Shown here one piece after another: positions 1-6,690 of a stretch of DNA of 11,143 nucleotides (positions are counted from its first letter, which is position 1; every line of letters starts with the position of its first letter). The notes beneath the pieces were generated by a model, which was not told the origin of the DNA, did not search any database, and worked only from the letters and a program-made list of their open reading frames with translations. The translations under genes and the position numbers were made by a program. This stretch comes from Porphyromonadaceae bacterium UBA2720. GTDB lineage: Bacteria > Bacteroidota > Bacteroidia > Bacteroidales > Muribaculaceae. Where the stretch lies: assembly GCA_002353885.1 (NCBI GenBank), contig DEKO01000103.1, positions 1-11,143 of the forward strand, written 5' to 3'.

Positions 1-10
1 ACTCAAATGC

Positions 11-31
11 GGTCGGATTACAAATCCGACC
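11..31. repeat. Perfect inverted repeat, 9-bp stem, 3-nt loop (REP-like hairpin)
   Basis: The arms ggtcggatt (11-19) and aatccgacc (23-31) are perfect reverse complements around the loop aca. No T-tract follows on either strand, so it is a poor terminator. Compact hairpins with a GGATT/AATCC core occur as dispersed extragenic repeats in Bacteroidota, often linked to Y1 (RAYT-type) transposases. I recognise the shape but cannot confirm the family here. The repeat may continue past the left edge of the window. Confidence 0.55.
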
Positions 32-113
32 GAACCAGCTTGGCTATCAGAACTTTATTTTCGTCGAACTCACGCTAGAATAATATATAACGCAAAAACT
101 GCCAAAATATTAC

Positions 114-147
114 AAAAAAATGCGCCCCGTGTGGGGCGCACTTTTTT
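114..147 (-). terminator. Bidirectional intrinsic terminator at the end of the Sus-like operon
   Basis: The arms tgcgcccc (121-128) and ggggcgca (133-140) form a perfect 8-bp G/C-rich stem with the loop gtgt. On the plus strand seven A's (114-120) precede it, and a C plus six T's (141-147) follow it. On the minus strand the A run becomes a U-tract directly after the stem, 30 bp past the stop codon of the dockerin gene. The symmetry suggests it also stops plus-strand transcripts arriving from the left. Confidence 0.9.
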
Positions 148-169
148 ACTCAAACTAGATGGTGCAAGA

Positions 170-2011
170 TTACTTGCCCAGCATCTTGTCGATCAGAGCG
201 TTGATGTCGGCGATGTCAACGGCACCGTCACCATTCATGTCAAGGATCAAATCCTGAGCGACCTTACCAAGCATCATGTCGATAGCAGTATTAACATCGG
301 CGATGTCAACCTGTCCATCATTGTTGTAGTCACCGGGCTGACGAGGATCGGGACCAGGACCGGCCTCGCCCTGACTGAAGTGGTAAATCACATAAGCACC
401 ATTGATGTAGAACTTGACATTTGCCTCACGGCCCTGAACACCCTCGGGCAGAGCAGCGCAGTTCACGACAGCCTTAGGCACTGTTCCGGTTTGTCCGTCC
501 TCAGTCTGATACTGCTCGTCCATGAGCTCGATAGTCAACCAATCGGGCACCTCGCTGCCATCCTCCAGGCTGTAGAAAATGCTCTCGGCTTTCACATCTG
601 CACTGTACTGGTCGACACCGAAGAGATAAACACCCTCGTAGTTGGAGTTGCCAAGCGTGTAGTAGCTACCACCCTCGTTGGGGAACTTGTACTCGCCGGT
701 CTCATCGTCGAAGTTGTAAACCAGGAACGGCATCGAGACATCCATGAAGATCGAAGGACCAACCTTCATCTGCAGGCCCTCACCTGTCTCCTCACTAGCC
801 AAAAAGAAGTTGTCCAGGCCATGGCAAAGAGTGATGACACCATCCTGGATCTGCAGGTTATAGGCGTGCTCACCCCAACCTTCATCCTCGTCTTCGCAAG
901 TGATCATGAATGCTAAGGTGTTCACGTTGTCCGAATCATAGCCACTAATGACAATGAGGATGGGGCAGTCAATCTCAGGTGTCACCTGATAGCTCATCTC
1001 CAGCTCAGGATCATACTGCTCCAGATCGAAGGGCATCATCAAGCTTGTTTTCTCACCCAGAGCGGCCTTAGTCAGCGTGTAAGTGCCACTGGCAATCAGG
1101 TTGTCATCGGTGAAGATTTCAGGATCAATTACAGCACCATCGTCCGAGTACTGAGGCAATTCAGGCAGACGATAAACACGGCAGGTGAGCTCGACATCAC
1201 CCGTGATGTTGATGCGACTAGCATATGCATAAACACGGTTCAGCACATAGGGAGTAGTAGGTTTCTCAACACCCAGTGCATAGCCATTAAAGCCGCTAAA
1301 GTTCTTACCGAACCAATAACCGGTTCTGCCGCCATTGGCATCCAATGCACCGGTATAGGTAGTGAAAGCATAACCCATGTTCTCATCCTCATAACGTGTG
1401 CCAGAAGTGAAGTGCGGAGTGGCCAAGTAGTTACTGGGCAGGTTGGAGCCGTAGAGGTCGGTAGCGTTGACTACCGACCAGACCTCACCATTTTCAGTAG
1501 CGATAGCACCGCCCTCACCCTTATCGGTAGTTTGAGTAGCCGAGTAAGAGTAGTCACCTGCATACAGCGTGGGGCAAGGAACAGCCGTGTAGCCATAAGT
1601 GTAGCTGAAATCCGTTCCTGAGTAGTCAAACTCGTCATTAGCTTGTGTCGTAGAGTTGTAGAGCCAATACTTCCAATCGGTAGCAGGCATCTCACTCATG
1701 TTCTTGAACTCATAGTTTGAGTAGGGCTTGCCAAGCAGAACATTGCCGTAGCCACGCAAGTCGGTAGAAAATGCACCGTAAAACACGCCTGCAGGACGAC
1801 GATACTTAGGAGCCTCAGCCGGACGAACCTTCTTCGGAGCAGCCTTACGGGGACCGGTGAGTTGCTGAGCATCCTTAATCAGGACGTTCTTGTACTGGTC
1901 GGCAGAAACAGCCTGCTTGGTAATTTGCGCAGGTCTCTGCTGGACACGCATCTGAGCACTTGCCGAAACCGCAATGATAGCGGCAGCAGCCAATAGTAAA
2001 CTCTTTTTCAT
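170..2011 (-). CDS. Secreted protein with BACON-like region and C-terminal dockerin pair
   Basis: This 613-aa protein is the last gene of the operon. The start at 2011 is chosen because it begins directly with a Sec signal peptide (basic KK, Leu/Ala-rich core, likely cleavage after SASA at residue 19). A longer in-frame start at 2074 would add 21 residues ahead of it. There is no lipobox Cys, so the protein is not a lipoprotein. After a basic, Pro-rich linker (about 20-75) lies a Tyr/Thr/Gly-rich region that I do not recognise. Residues about 455-548 look like a BACON/Ig-like fold: a PDWL motif with W491, then GREANVKF, and a terminal HFSQ strand. A Pro/Gly linker (549-560) leads to two dockerin type I calcium-binding repeats, 561-583 and 591-613, each with the Asp/Asn-rich loop followed by VDIADVN or VDIADIN. 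The two repeats are 30 residues apart. Nothing catalytic is visible. The role may be binding or display of a substrate or partner, but no partner cohesin lies in the window. Function is unknown. Confidence 0.88.
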   Translation of the reverse strand: MKKSLLLAAAAIIAVSASAQMRVQQRPAQITKQAVSADQYKNVLIKDAQQLTGPRKAAPKKVRPAEAPKYRRPAGVFYGAFSTDLRGYGNVLLGKPYSNYEFKNMSEMPATDWKYWLYNSTTQANDEFDYSGTDFSYTYGYTAVPCPTLYAGDYSYSATQTTDKGEGGAIATENGEVWSVVNATDLYGSNLPSNYLATPHFTSGTRYEDENMGYAFTTYTGALDANGGRTGYWFGKNFSGFNGYALGVEKPTTPYVLNRVYAYASRINITGDVELTCRVYRLPELPQYSDDGAVIDPEIFTDDNLIASGTYTLTKAALGEKTSLMMPFDLEQYDPELEMSYQVTPEIDCPILIVISGYDSDNVNTLAFMITCEDEDEGWGEHAYNLQIQDGVITLCHGLDNFFLASEETGEGLQMKVGPSIFMDVSMPFLVYNFDDETGEYKFPNEGGSYYTLGNSNYEGVYLFGVDQYSADVKAESIFYSLEDGSEVPDWLTIELMDEQYQTEDGQTGTVPKAVVNCAALPEGVQGREANVKFYINGAYVIYHFSQGEAGPGPDPRQPGDYNNDGQVDIADVNTAIDMMLGKVAQDLILDMNGDGAVDIADINALIDKMLGK

Positions 2012-2083
2012 GTTCGCAAAAAATTTAGTTAGTAAACAATAAATGAAAATCTCAAAAAAAGTAATCACTATCAAAAGTCTGCC

Positions 2084-2106
2084 GGGGGAACACGAAGCGC
2101 TCCCCC
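2084..2106 (-). other. Weak G/C hairpin in the gap before the dockerin gene
   Basis: The arms ggggga (2084-2089) and tccccc (2101-2106) can pair with an 11-nt loop. They lie just after the stop of the DUF4302 gene. On the minus strand only a short U run (four, about 2073-2076) follows several bases downstream, so it is a weak terminator at best. It could be an attenuator or an RNA-processing/stability element lowering expression of the last gene. The 110-bp gap holds no clear TAnnTTTG promoter box. Confidence 0.3.
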
Positions 2107-2121
2107 AACAGAGATAAGATT

Positions 2122-3516
2122 CTACTTAACCACGAGTTCCATCGACGAGTCGGCATCGCCGGCATATGCCACATTCAGCACAGTGGGCGAAAGCACATTC
2201 TTGGCCGAGATGTGGAACTTGTGCGATCCGAGAGCCTCAATAAACTGAGCCAAGGCCGGAATGGTATTGACCAGGTTGGCACCCTGAGTGGTTTTGGCTT
2301 CACCAATGTGCATCGTGAAGTCATTCGTACCTTCAAGAACAGGGTCAACAGGCAGAATCACATTGATCGAAGCACCCTGGCGCATGATGACATTGAAGAC
2401 CAGCACATAATGACTATAATCCTCGTTGGAGCTACCGCCCACAAGACCATTGTAAGTCTTCTTGTCGGCATAGTACATATTGATGGTGTTCAGACGACGA
2501 GTGCCCTTATTGACCTCCGATTTCATGGTGTTGTACAACGTACCCAATTCACCGGTGAACGCGTTGAGGTTGAAGTTCCACTGCATGATGTGCTCATAGT
2601 CGAAGAGGATGGCATAGTTCAGCGGACCGGCATCGACCGTGATGGCCGGATTTTCGACACAGACCAGCGAGCCATCGCCCTGCAGCTTGAAGCGCTGCAC
2701 GGTGTACCCATCAGCATCAAACGGATCCATCAGCGCGAAACCGTCATGGTTGATGATGCCGTTGTGATAGGTGATGGTGACGACACTGTCGGTATGGAAC
2801 TTCCACATCGATGGCATCTGCGATGCACCATCCTCGATGACATACTTCTCACCGTTAGGGAGATTCATGAACACGCGAGGCACCTTGGGGTGGAAGAATG
2901 AGTCGGCCATTGCGGTGACATAGTCCATATAGACCTTGTCATCGACGTTGGGGTCGACACGAGTCATGATCATCTTGATTTCACGCTTCTTTCCCTCGAT
3001 GTAGAGCGTGTCATTGCTATACTTCATCAGGTCGAACTCATAGTCACCCATGTGACCTTCACCACTCTCGTCGGTCTCGTTCTGGCCGTAGGGAGGGATG
3101 TCGTAAGGGCTCGAGAAGCAGTGGAAATACTTGTTGTAGGAGTTGAACGAGAGCACAGGACCGTTGTCGGTCACAACCTCCCACAACGAGGTAGCCGTGC
3201 CATACTTGGGGTCGCCATTGTGGGTACGGCTATCGGCATAGCCAATATAGGCATTTTCACCCGAGATGGTCACCTGGCCATTCTTGTTGAAAGTCATCAG
3301 ATAGACATATCCATGTTCGTCGCCGTTGGCATAGTACTCCATCTGCCACTTACCACCCTTGTCGGTGAGAATATCGGAATAATAAGCCTTTGCTTCTTCA
3401 AGACGCTCCGAAGCCGACTTATCGAAGATGTCATCCTCCTCGTTCTTTAAGCACGAGGTGAACATCACCGATGCGCCCAGCAACATCAATGCGCCATATA
3501 CTTGAAACTTTTTCAT
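2122..3516 (-). CDS. DUF4302 family lipoprotein
   Basis: This 464-aa protein has a lipoprotein signal peptide whose lipobox ends at C22 (MFTSC). The mature N-terminus LKNEEDD carries the Lys plus acidic cluster typical of the Bacteroidota lipoprotein export signal, which sends lipoproteins to the cell surface. The segment from residue 31 (FDKSASERL), then a W56-centred WQMEYY and a YLMTFNKNGQVTI strand, is the characteristic start of DUF4302 proteins. The remainder is beta-rich with no catalytic motif that I recognise. DUF4302 genes commonly accompany SusC/SusD pairs and the zinc metallohydrolase encoded just upstream; the function is not established. The gene starts 27 bp after the stop of the metallohydrolase gene, so the two are almost certainly co-transcribed. 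The likely role is a surface accessory subunit of the importer, for substrate capture or complex assembly. The family call is confident and the role is inferred. Confidence 0.88.
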   Translation of the reverse strand: MKKFQVYGALMLLGASVMFTSCLKNEEDDIFDKSASERLEEAKAYYSDILTDKGGKWQMEYYANGDEHGYVYLMTFNKNGQVTISGENAYIGYADSRTHNGDPKYGTATSLWEVVTDNGPVLSFNSYNKYFHCFSSPYDIPPYGQNETDESGEGHMGDYEFDLMKYSNDTLYIEGKKREIKMIMTRVDPNVDDKVYMDYVTAMADSFFHPKVPRVFMNLPNGEKYVIEDGASQMPSMWKFHTDSVVTITYHNGIINHDGFALMDPFDADGYTVQRFKLQGDGSLVCVENPAITVDAGPLNYAILFDYEHIMQWNFNLNAFTGELGTLYNTMKSEVNKGTRRLNTINMYYADKKTYNGLVGGSSNEDYSHYVLVFNVIMRQGASINVILPVDPVLEGTNDFTMHIGEAKTTQGANLVNTIPALAQFIEALGSHKFHISAKNVLSPTVLNVAYAGDADSSMELVVK

Positions 3517-3543
3517 GTTGTTAAATCTAAATAGGTTCTACAA

Positions 3544-4803
3544 TCAATTTCCCATATTGGCGATTTGCTGCCGCAACTCTTCCATGTTATAATTTCGCTG
3601 ACGCCACTGAACCTCTTCTCGGATTGCATCGAGGTCGATGCCCCAGTCGTCCATGAGCCACTTGCGGGCGATGTTCAGCTTCTGCAGAATCACCTCCTTG
3701 CCATCCACCTCATCCTCATCCACGACAGGATAGACCTTGACCGGGATGTGCTGATTGCTGGCATCAACGACATAGCGATTGTCTGCCTTGTCGACACGAT
3801 AGCCATTGGCATCCAGTTGACTGACAACCATCTCGCCATCGGCATTGTAGGTTGTGTCGTTGGTAAATGGCTTGACGGCGCGCTGGTAGTCGCCCGTGAA
3901 CTTTTCATTATTGGCAGTATAGCGAATGCTGACCTCGGGGATATAAATCTTGTTGGAGTCGTTAGCCACATTGTTGGAGTAATAGAAGAACGAATACCAT
4001 CCTTCGCGGCCAGCGGCATCGGTCCAACTGGTCCATCCACGAGTAGCCAACTCAAGCGCGCGATTCCACTGAGCGTCGGTCATGGTGATGTAGCAAGCCA
4101 CAGTCTCGGCAAAGTCCTCACGATATTCGCTCGAAGCATACTTGGTGATGAAGCCCAGCGAGTTGACCACGCCACCCTCGTCATCACCACGGCTGGTCCA
4201 GTTGCTGGCGTCGTAACGTCCTACCGACAAGCGGTTGAACTCGGTGGGATAGTTCTTCTTCTGGTGCAGGATGTGGGTGTACTCGTGATGCATGGTGTGC
4301 AGAGCGCCGTCATTGACGTTCTGGAAGTTGTTGACATCCAGGTTGTTGACATTGAACAATGTCACCTTGACGCCACCCTCGGCCAGACCCACGGTCTCGC
4401 TACCCGAGCTGGGGTTCAGTGCTGACGAACCCACCAGCTGAAGCACGCGAGGCGAAGTCTCCTTCAACAACTTGTCACCTGCAATCTTGTCATAGACATC
4501 AAACCACAGATACTTGGTCAGCAATGCCAGGTCGACAGCTTTGTTATAGTCGGCGGGAATCAGGTTATAGTTCATGTTGGCATCAATATCGGCCAACTTA
4601 TAATTGAACTTCACATTGTAGGGCTTGAGATAATTCTCCACCAACCACTTGTCAAAGTTGTAAGTATAAGCAGTGGGGTCAAGCTCATCGGTCACCTCTG
4701 GGAAAATCGTATCCCCCAACTTATCATCGCTGCACGATGCCAGAGGCAACACAGCAACTGCCAGCAGCAACGAGGCGAAAATATAGAATTTAGATAATTT
4801 CAT
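3544..4803 (-). CDS. Substrate import-associated zinc metallohydrolase lipoprotein
   Basis: This 419-aa lipoprotein has a lipobox ending at C24 (PLASC), followed by SDDKLGD, an acidic stretch compatible with surface export. The zinc motif HEYTH lies at residues 173-177, with H173 and H177 as metal ligands and E174 as the catalytic base. H180 follows in HILHQ, and an EDFAE motif lies at 229-233; either could supply the third ligand. This matches the SusC/SusD-linked metallohydrolase family (TIGR04549 / Peptidase_Mx1 type), which has HExxH in a lipoprotein of about this length. The signature residues are all present, so the enzyme may be active. The likely role is trimming of peptides or proteins at the cell surface before import, but substrate and activity are not known for the family. 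It lies 30 bp downstream of the susD-like gene and 27 bp upstream of the DUF4302 gene, as an operon member. Confidence 0.92.
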   Translation of the reverse strand: MKLSKFYIFASLLLAVAVLPLASCSDDKLGDTIFPEVTDELDPTAYTYNFDKWLVENYLKPYNVKFNYKLADIDANMNYNLIPADYNKAVDLALLTKYLWFDVYDKIAGDKLLKETSPRVLQLVGSSALNPSSGSETVGLAEGGVKVTLFNVNNLDVNNFQNVNDGALHTMHHEYTHILHQKKNYPTEFNRLSVGRYDASNWTSRGDDEGGVVNSLGFITKYASSEYREDFAETVACYITMTDAQWNRALELATRGWTSWTDAAGREGWYSFFYYSNNVANDSNKIYIPEVSIRYTANNEKFTGDYQRAVKPFTNDTTYNADGEMVVSQLDANGYRVDKADNRYVVDASNQHIPVKVYPVVDEDEVDGKEVILQKLNIARKWLMDDWGIDLDAIREEVQWRQRNYNMEELRQQIANMGN

Positions 4804-4833
4804 AATCTAAAAAATTAGCATTTGTTTAAATCA

Positions 4834-6657
4834 TTAACGCACCATGACGTATGAGTCGTCAGTTCTCTTGTCATCGATAGGCTCCTCAGTACGTTTATTG
4901 CGGTCAAATCCGGCAACAATGGTCTGATAAGGAATCTGGATGGCATAACGCGGATCAAGAGTCTTAAGCTCAACTTCGCCCTTGAGTCCGACGCGATGCT
5001 TGAACGACAAGCCGAAGCGCTTGATGTCAAGCCAGCGCATACCTGTATGCACCAACTCGATGCGACGATAATGCTGAGCGCATTGCAGATAAGGGAGCTT
5101 CAGGTCATTGAGTTTCCAGTCATCACGCACTTTCTCAGTCTTGGTGATTGAGCCATCATCATTGTACTTAATCGTGACTTCCTTAGGTGTCGAGCAAACC
5201 TCCTCGATGTGGATAGGCTTAGCAATACCATAGTTGTAACTCAAGTATGGATTGTCAGCATCCACATTATTCATTGCTTGGGTGTAGAAACGCTCAATCA
5301 AAGCGGGCGTCAATTCCTGATAAGAACTGGTCTGCTGCAGGTTGTTTCGGCGGTTCTCATCCCATATATGGAGGTCTTCAAAGCCCTCAGTGATTTTGCC
5401 CATCATGATATTGGCCTCGGCACGCACCAGCAGAGTCTCCTCGGCTGTAAACTCAGCGCGAATCTCGTGGCAGTAGCCGATGCCGGCCAGTTTGTCGGTA
5501 TACTCAAACTGCTCGAAGCAGTTGCCGGCATAGTAAGCTCCGTAGTCCGAGCCACCAGCCGAGCCACAGTTAGCAGCAAAGCAAGGGTTCATCGAGAACT
5601 CCTCGCCGGTCGAACGGTTGGTGTAACGCACACCCTCCCACGACGGGCCAGGACCCTGGATGGTGGCACGCTTGGCCACACCATTGCAGGCAAAACGGCT
5701 CGACGAGACAAAGCAGCGCCACCAAGTGCTGTAGCTAGCGACAAGCATCCAGTTGCCCGGACGTTCGATGCTAGTTGCATAGCGGCCAATGTCGCTGATA
5801 TAGTAGAAGTTGTCCTGACGCCAGATGTCGTTCATCAGGGTAGCAGGATTAGCACCTTGGAATGCTTCGTTAGCATAATGCACTGCCAGATTGTATTTGC
5901 GCTCAAACAGGTAGAAGCGTGCCGCAAAAGCATTGGCAGCCTGCGTGTTGAAGTGATACTTGGGCACCTCGTAATAGAGATTATTGATCAAGGGCAGACC
6001 CTGGAGCAGGTCATTCTCAATCTTCTCATAGAAGTCGGCCAAGTTGCCACGGTCATACTGCGGATTGACCAGCGTCTCGGGCTCAGTGATATAAGGCAGT
6101 CCCTGATAACTTTGGTTCTGAGCATCAGTTCCGTAAGGCATACAGAAGACCTGAGCCAGCATCCAGTGGTGGAATGCACGCGAGACCAGCGCCTCGCCCT
6201 TGACGGCATTCAACTTAGCCTTGTCGTCTTCTGACAGCTCGCCGTTGGCATCAGCACCAGCAGCCTCAAACTCGGCCACCTTCTGCAGAACAGCGTTGCA
6301 CACGGCGATAGCGCCATAGCATCCTTGCCACACACCCGAGGGCGTGTCATTGTCATTGGCCTTGTCCACATCCTCCCAGGCAAAGAGCTGCTCATCAGAG
6401 AGAGAATAAGCCCTGAGGTTATAGCGCATTCCGGTCGATAGCGTTGGGGGCGCATTGTTGTCGACAATGTTGTCACTCGAGAGCTCGCACGTCTGGGCGA
6501 TATTATTGCTCATATAACCATCAACCATCAGCTGACGCAACTGCTCGACATTCACCAGATAGACGCGGGTATCAGGAGTCTTGTCCAGAAAGTCGTTGCA
6601 CGATGACAGTGCCATCAGCAACAAACCCGCTGCAATTGAAAAATATTTTGCTTTCAT
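4834..6657 (-). CDS. SusD/RagB family outer-membrane nutrient-binding lipoprotein
   Basis: This 607-aa protein has a lipobox ending at C20 (LSSC) followed by NDFLDKTPD, the classic mature start of SusD homologues. The N-terminal SusD-like domain (about 20-215) contains the helical TPR segment GEALVSRAFHHWMLAQVF, which matches the conserved A-x-x-x-RA helix of the family. The C-terminal RagB/SusD domain covers about 300-590 and includes the HTGMRWLDIKRFG helix, the usual RW-x-D-x-x-R element, and a late IQIPYQ strand. It is slightly longer than many SusD proteins. SusD lipoproteins form the hinged extracellular lid over SusC and bind the ligand. It starts 33 bp after the stop of the susC-like gene, which fits stoichiometric co-expression. 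The ligand cannot be read from the sequence. Confidence 0.96.
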   Translation of the reverse strand: MKAKYFSIAAGLLLMALSSCNDFLDKTPDTRVYLVNVEQLRQLMVDGYMSNNIAQTCELSSDNIVDNNAPPTLSTGMRYNLRAYSLSDEQLFAWEDVDKANDNDTPSGVWQGCYGAIAVCNAVLQKVAEFEAAGADANGELSEDDKAKLNAVKGEALVSRAFHHWMLAQVFCMPYGTDAQNQSYQGLPYITEPETLVNPQYDRGNLADFYEKIENDLLQGLPLINNLYYEVPKYHFNTQAANAFAARFYLFERKYNLAVHYANEAFQGANPATLMNDIWRQDNFYYISDIGRYATSIERPGNWMLVASYSTWWRCFVSSSRFACNGVAKRATIQGPGPSWEGVRYTNRSTGEEFSMNPCFAANCGSAGGSDYGAYYAGNCFEQFEYTDKLAGIGYCHEIRAEFTAEETLLVRAEANIMMGKITEGFEDLHIWDENRRNNLQQTSSYQELTPALIERFYTQAMNNVDADNPYLSYNYGIAKPIHIEEVCSTPKEVTIKYNDDGSITKTEKVRDDWKLNDLKLPYLQCAQHYRRIELVHTGMRWLDIKRFGLSFKHRVGLKGEVELKTLDPRYAIQIPYQTIVAGFDRNKRTEEPIDDKRTDDSYVMVR

Positions 6658-6690
6658 AGATTTAATCGAATGAATAGAGAGTTCAACAAA

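Noticed and set aside
11..53. tRNA-Thr-like anticodon arm on the minus strand: stem tcgga/tccga with the 7-base loop tttgtaa, which would show anticodon TGT, next to a D-loop-like agctggt.
   Set aside because: The stem continues to 9 bp and absorbs bases needed for positions 25-26, the D-stem is only wobble-paired, and no T-arm motif is seen before the window edge. A plain hairpin repeat explains it better.
170..331. Recent gene duplication at the 3' end of the dockerin gene: tcggcgatgtcaac occurs at 207-220 and 297-310, 90 bp apart.
   Set aside because: The 90-bp period equals the 30-residue spacing of the two dockerin repeats, so it is normal domain architecture.
131..916. Open frame of 261 codons on the plus strand.
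   Set aside because: It is antisense to the dockerin gene, starts inside the terminator hairpin, and its protein has no recognisable domain; it results from the codon bias of the real gene.
2012..2074. Upstream start for the dockerin protein adding 21 residues.
   Set aside because: The extra residues would precede a well-formed signal peptide that starts exactly at the internal Met at 2011.
5209..6234. Open frame of 341 codons on the plus strand, and similar ones at 2212-2901 and 3565-4425.
   Set aside because: All are antisense shadows inside confidently assigned minus-strand genes and lack recognisable motifs or translation signals.
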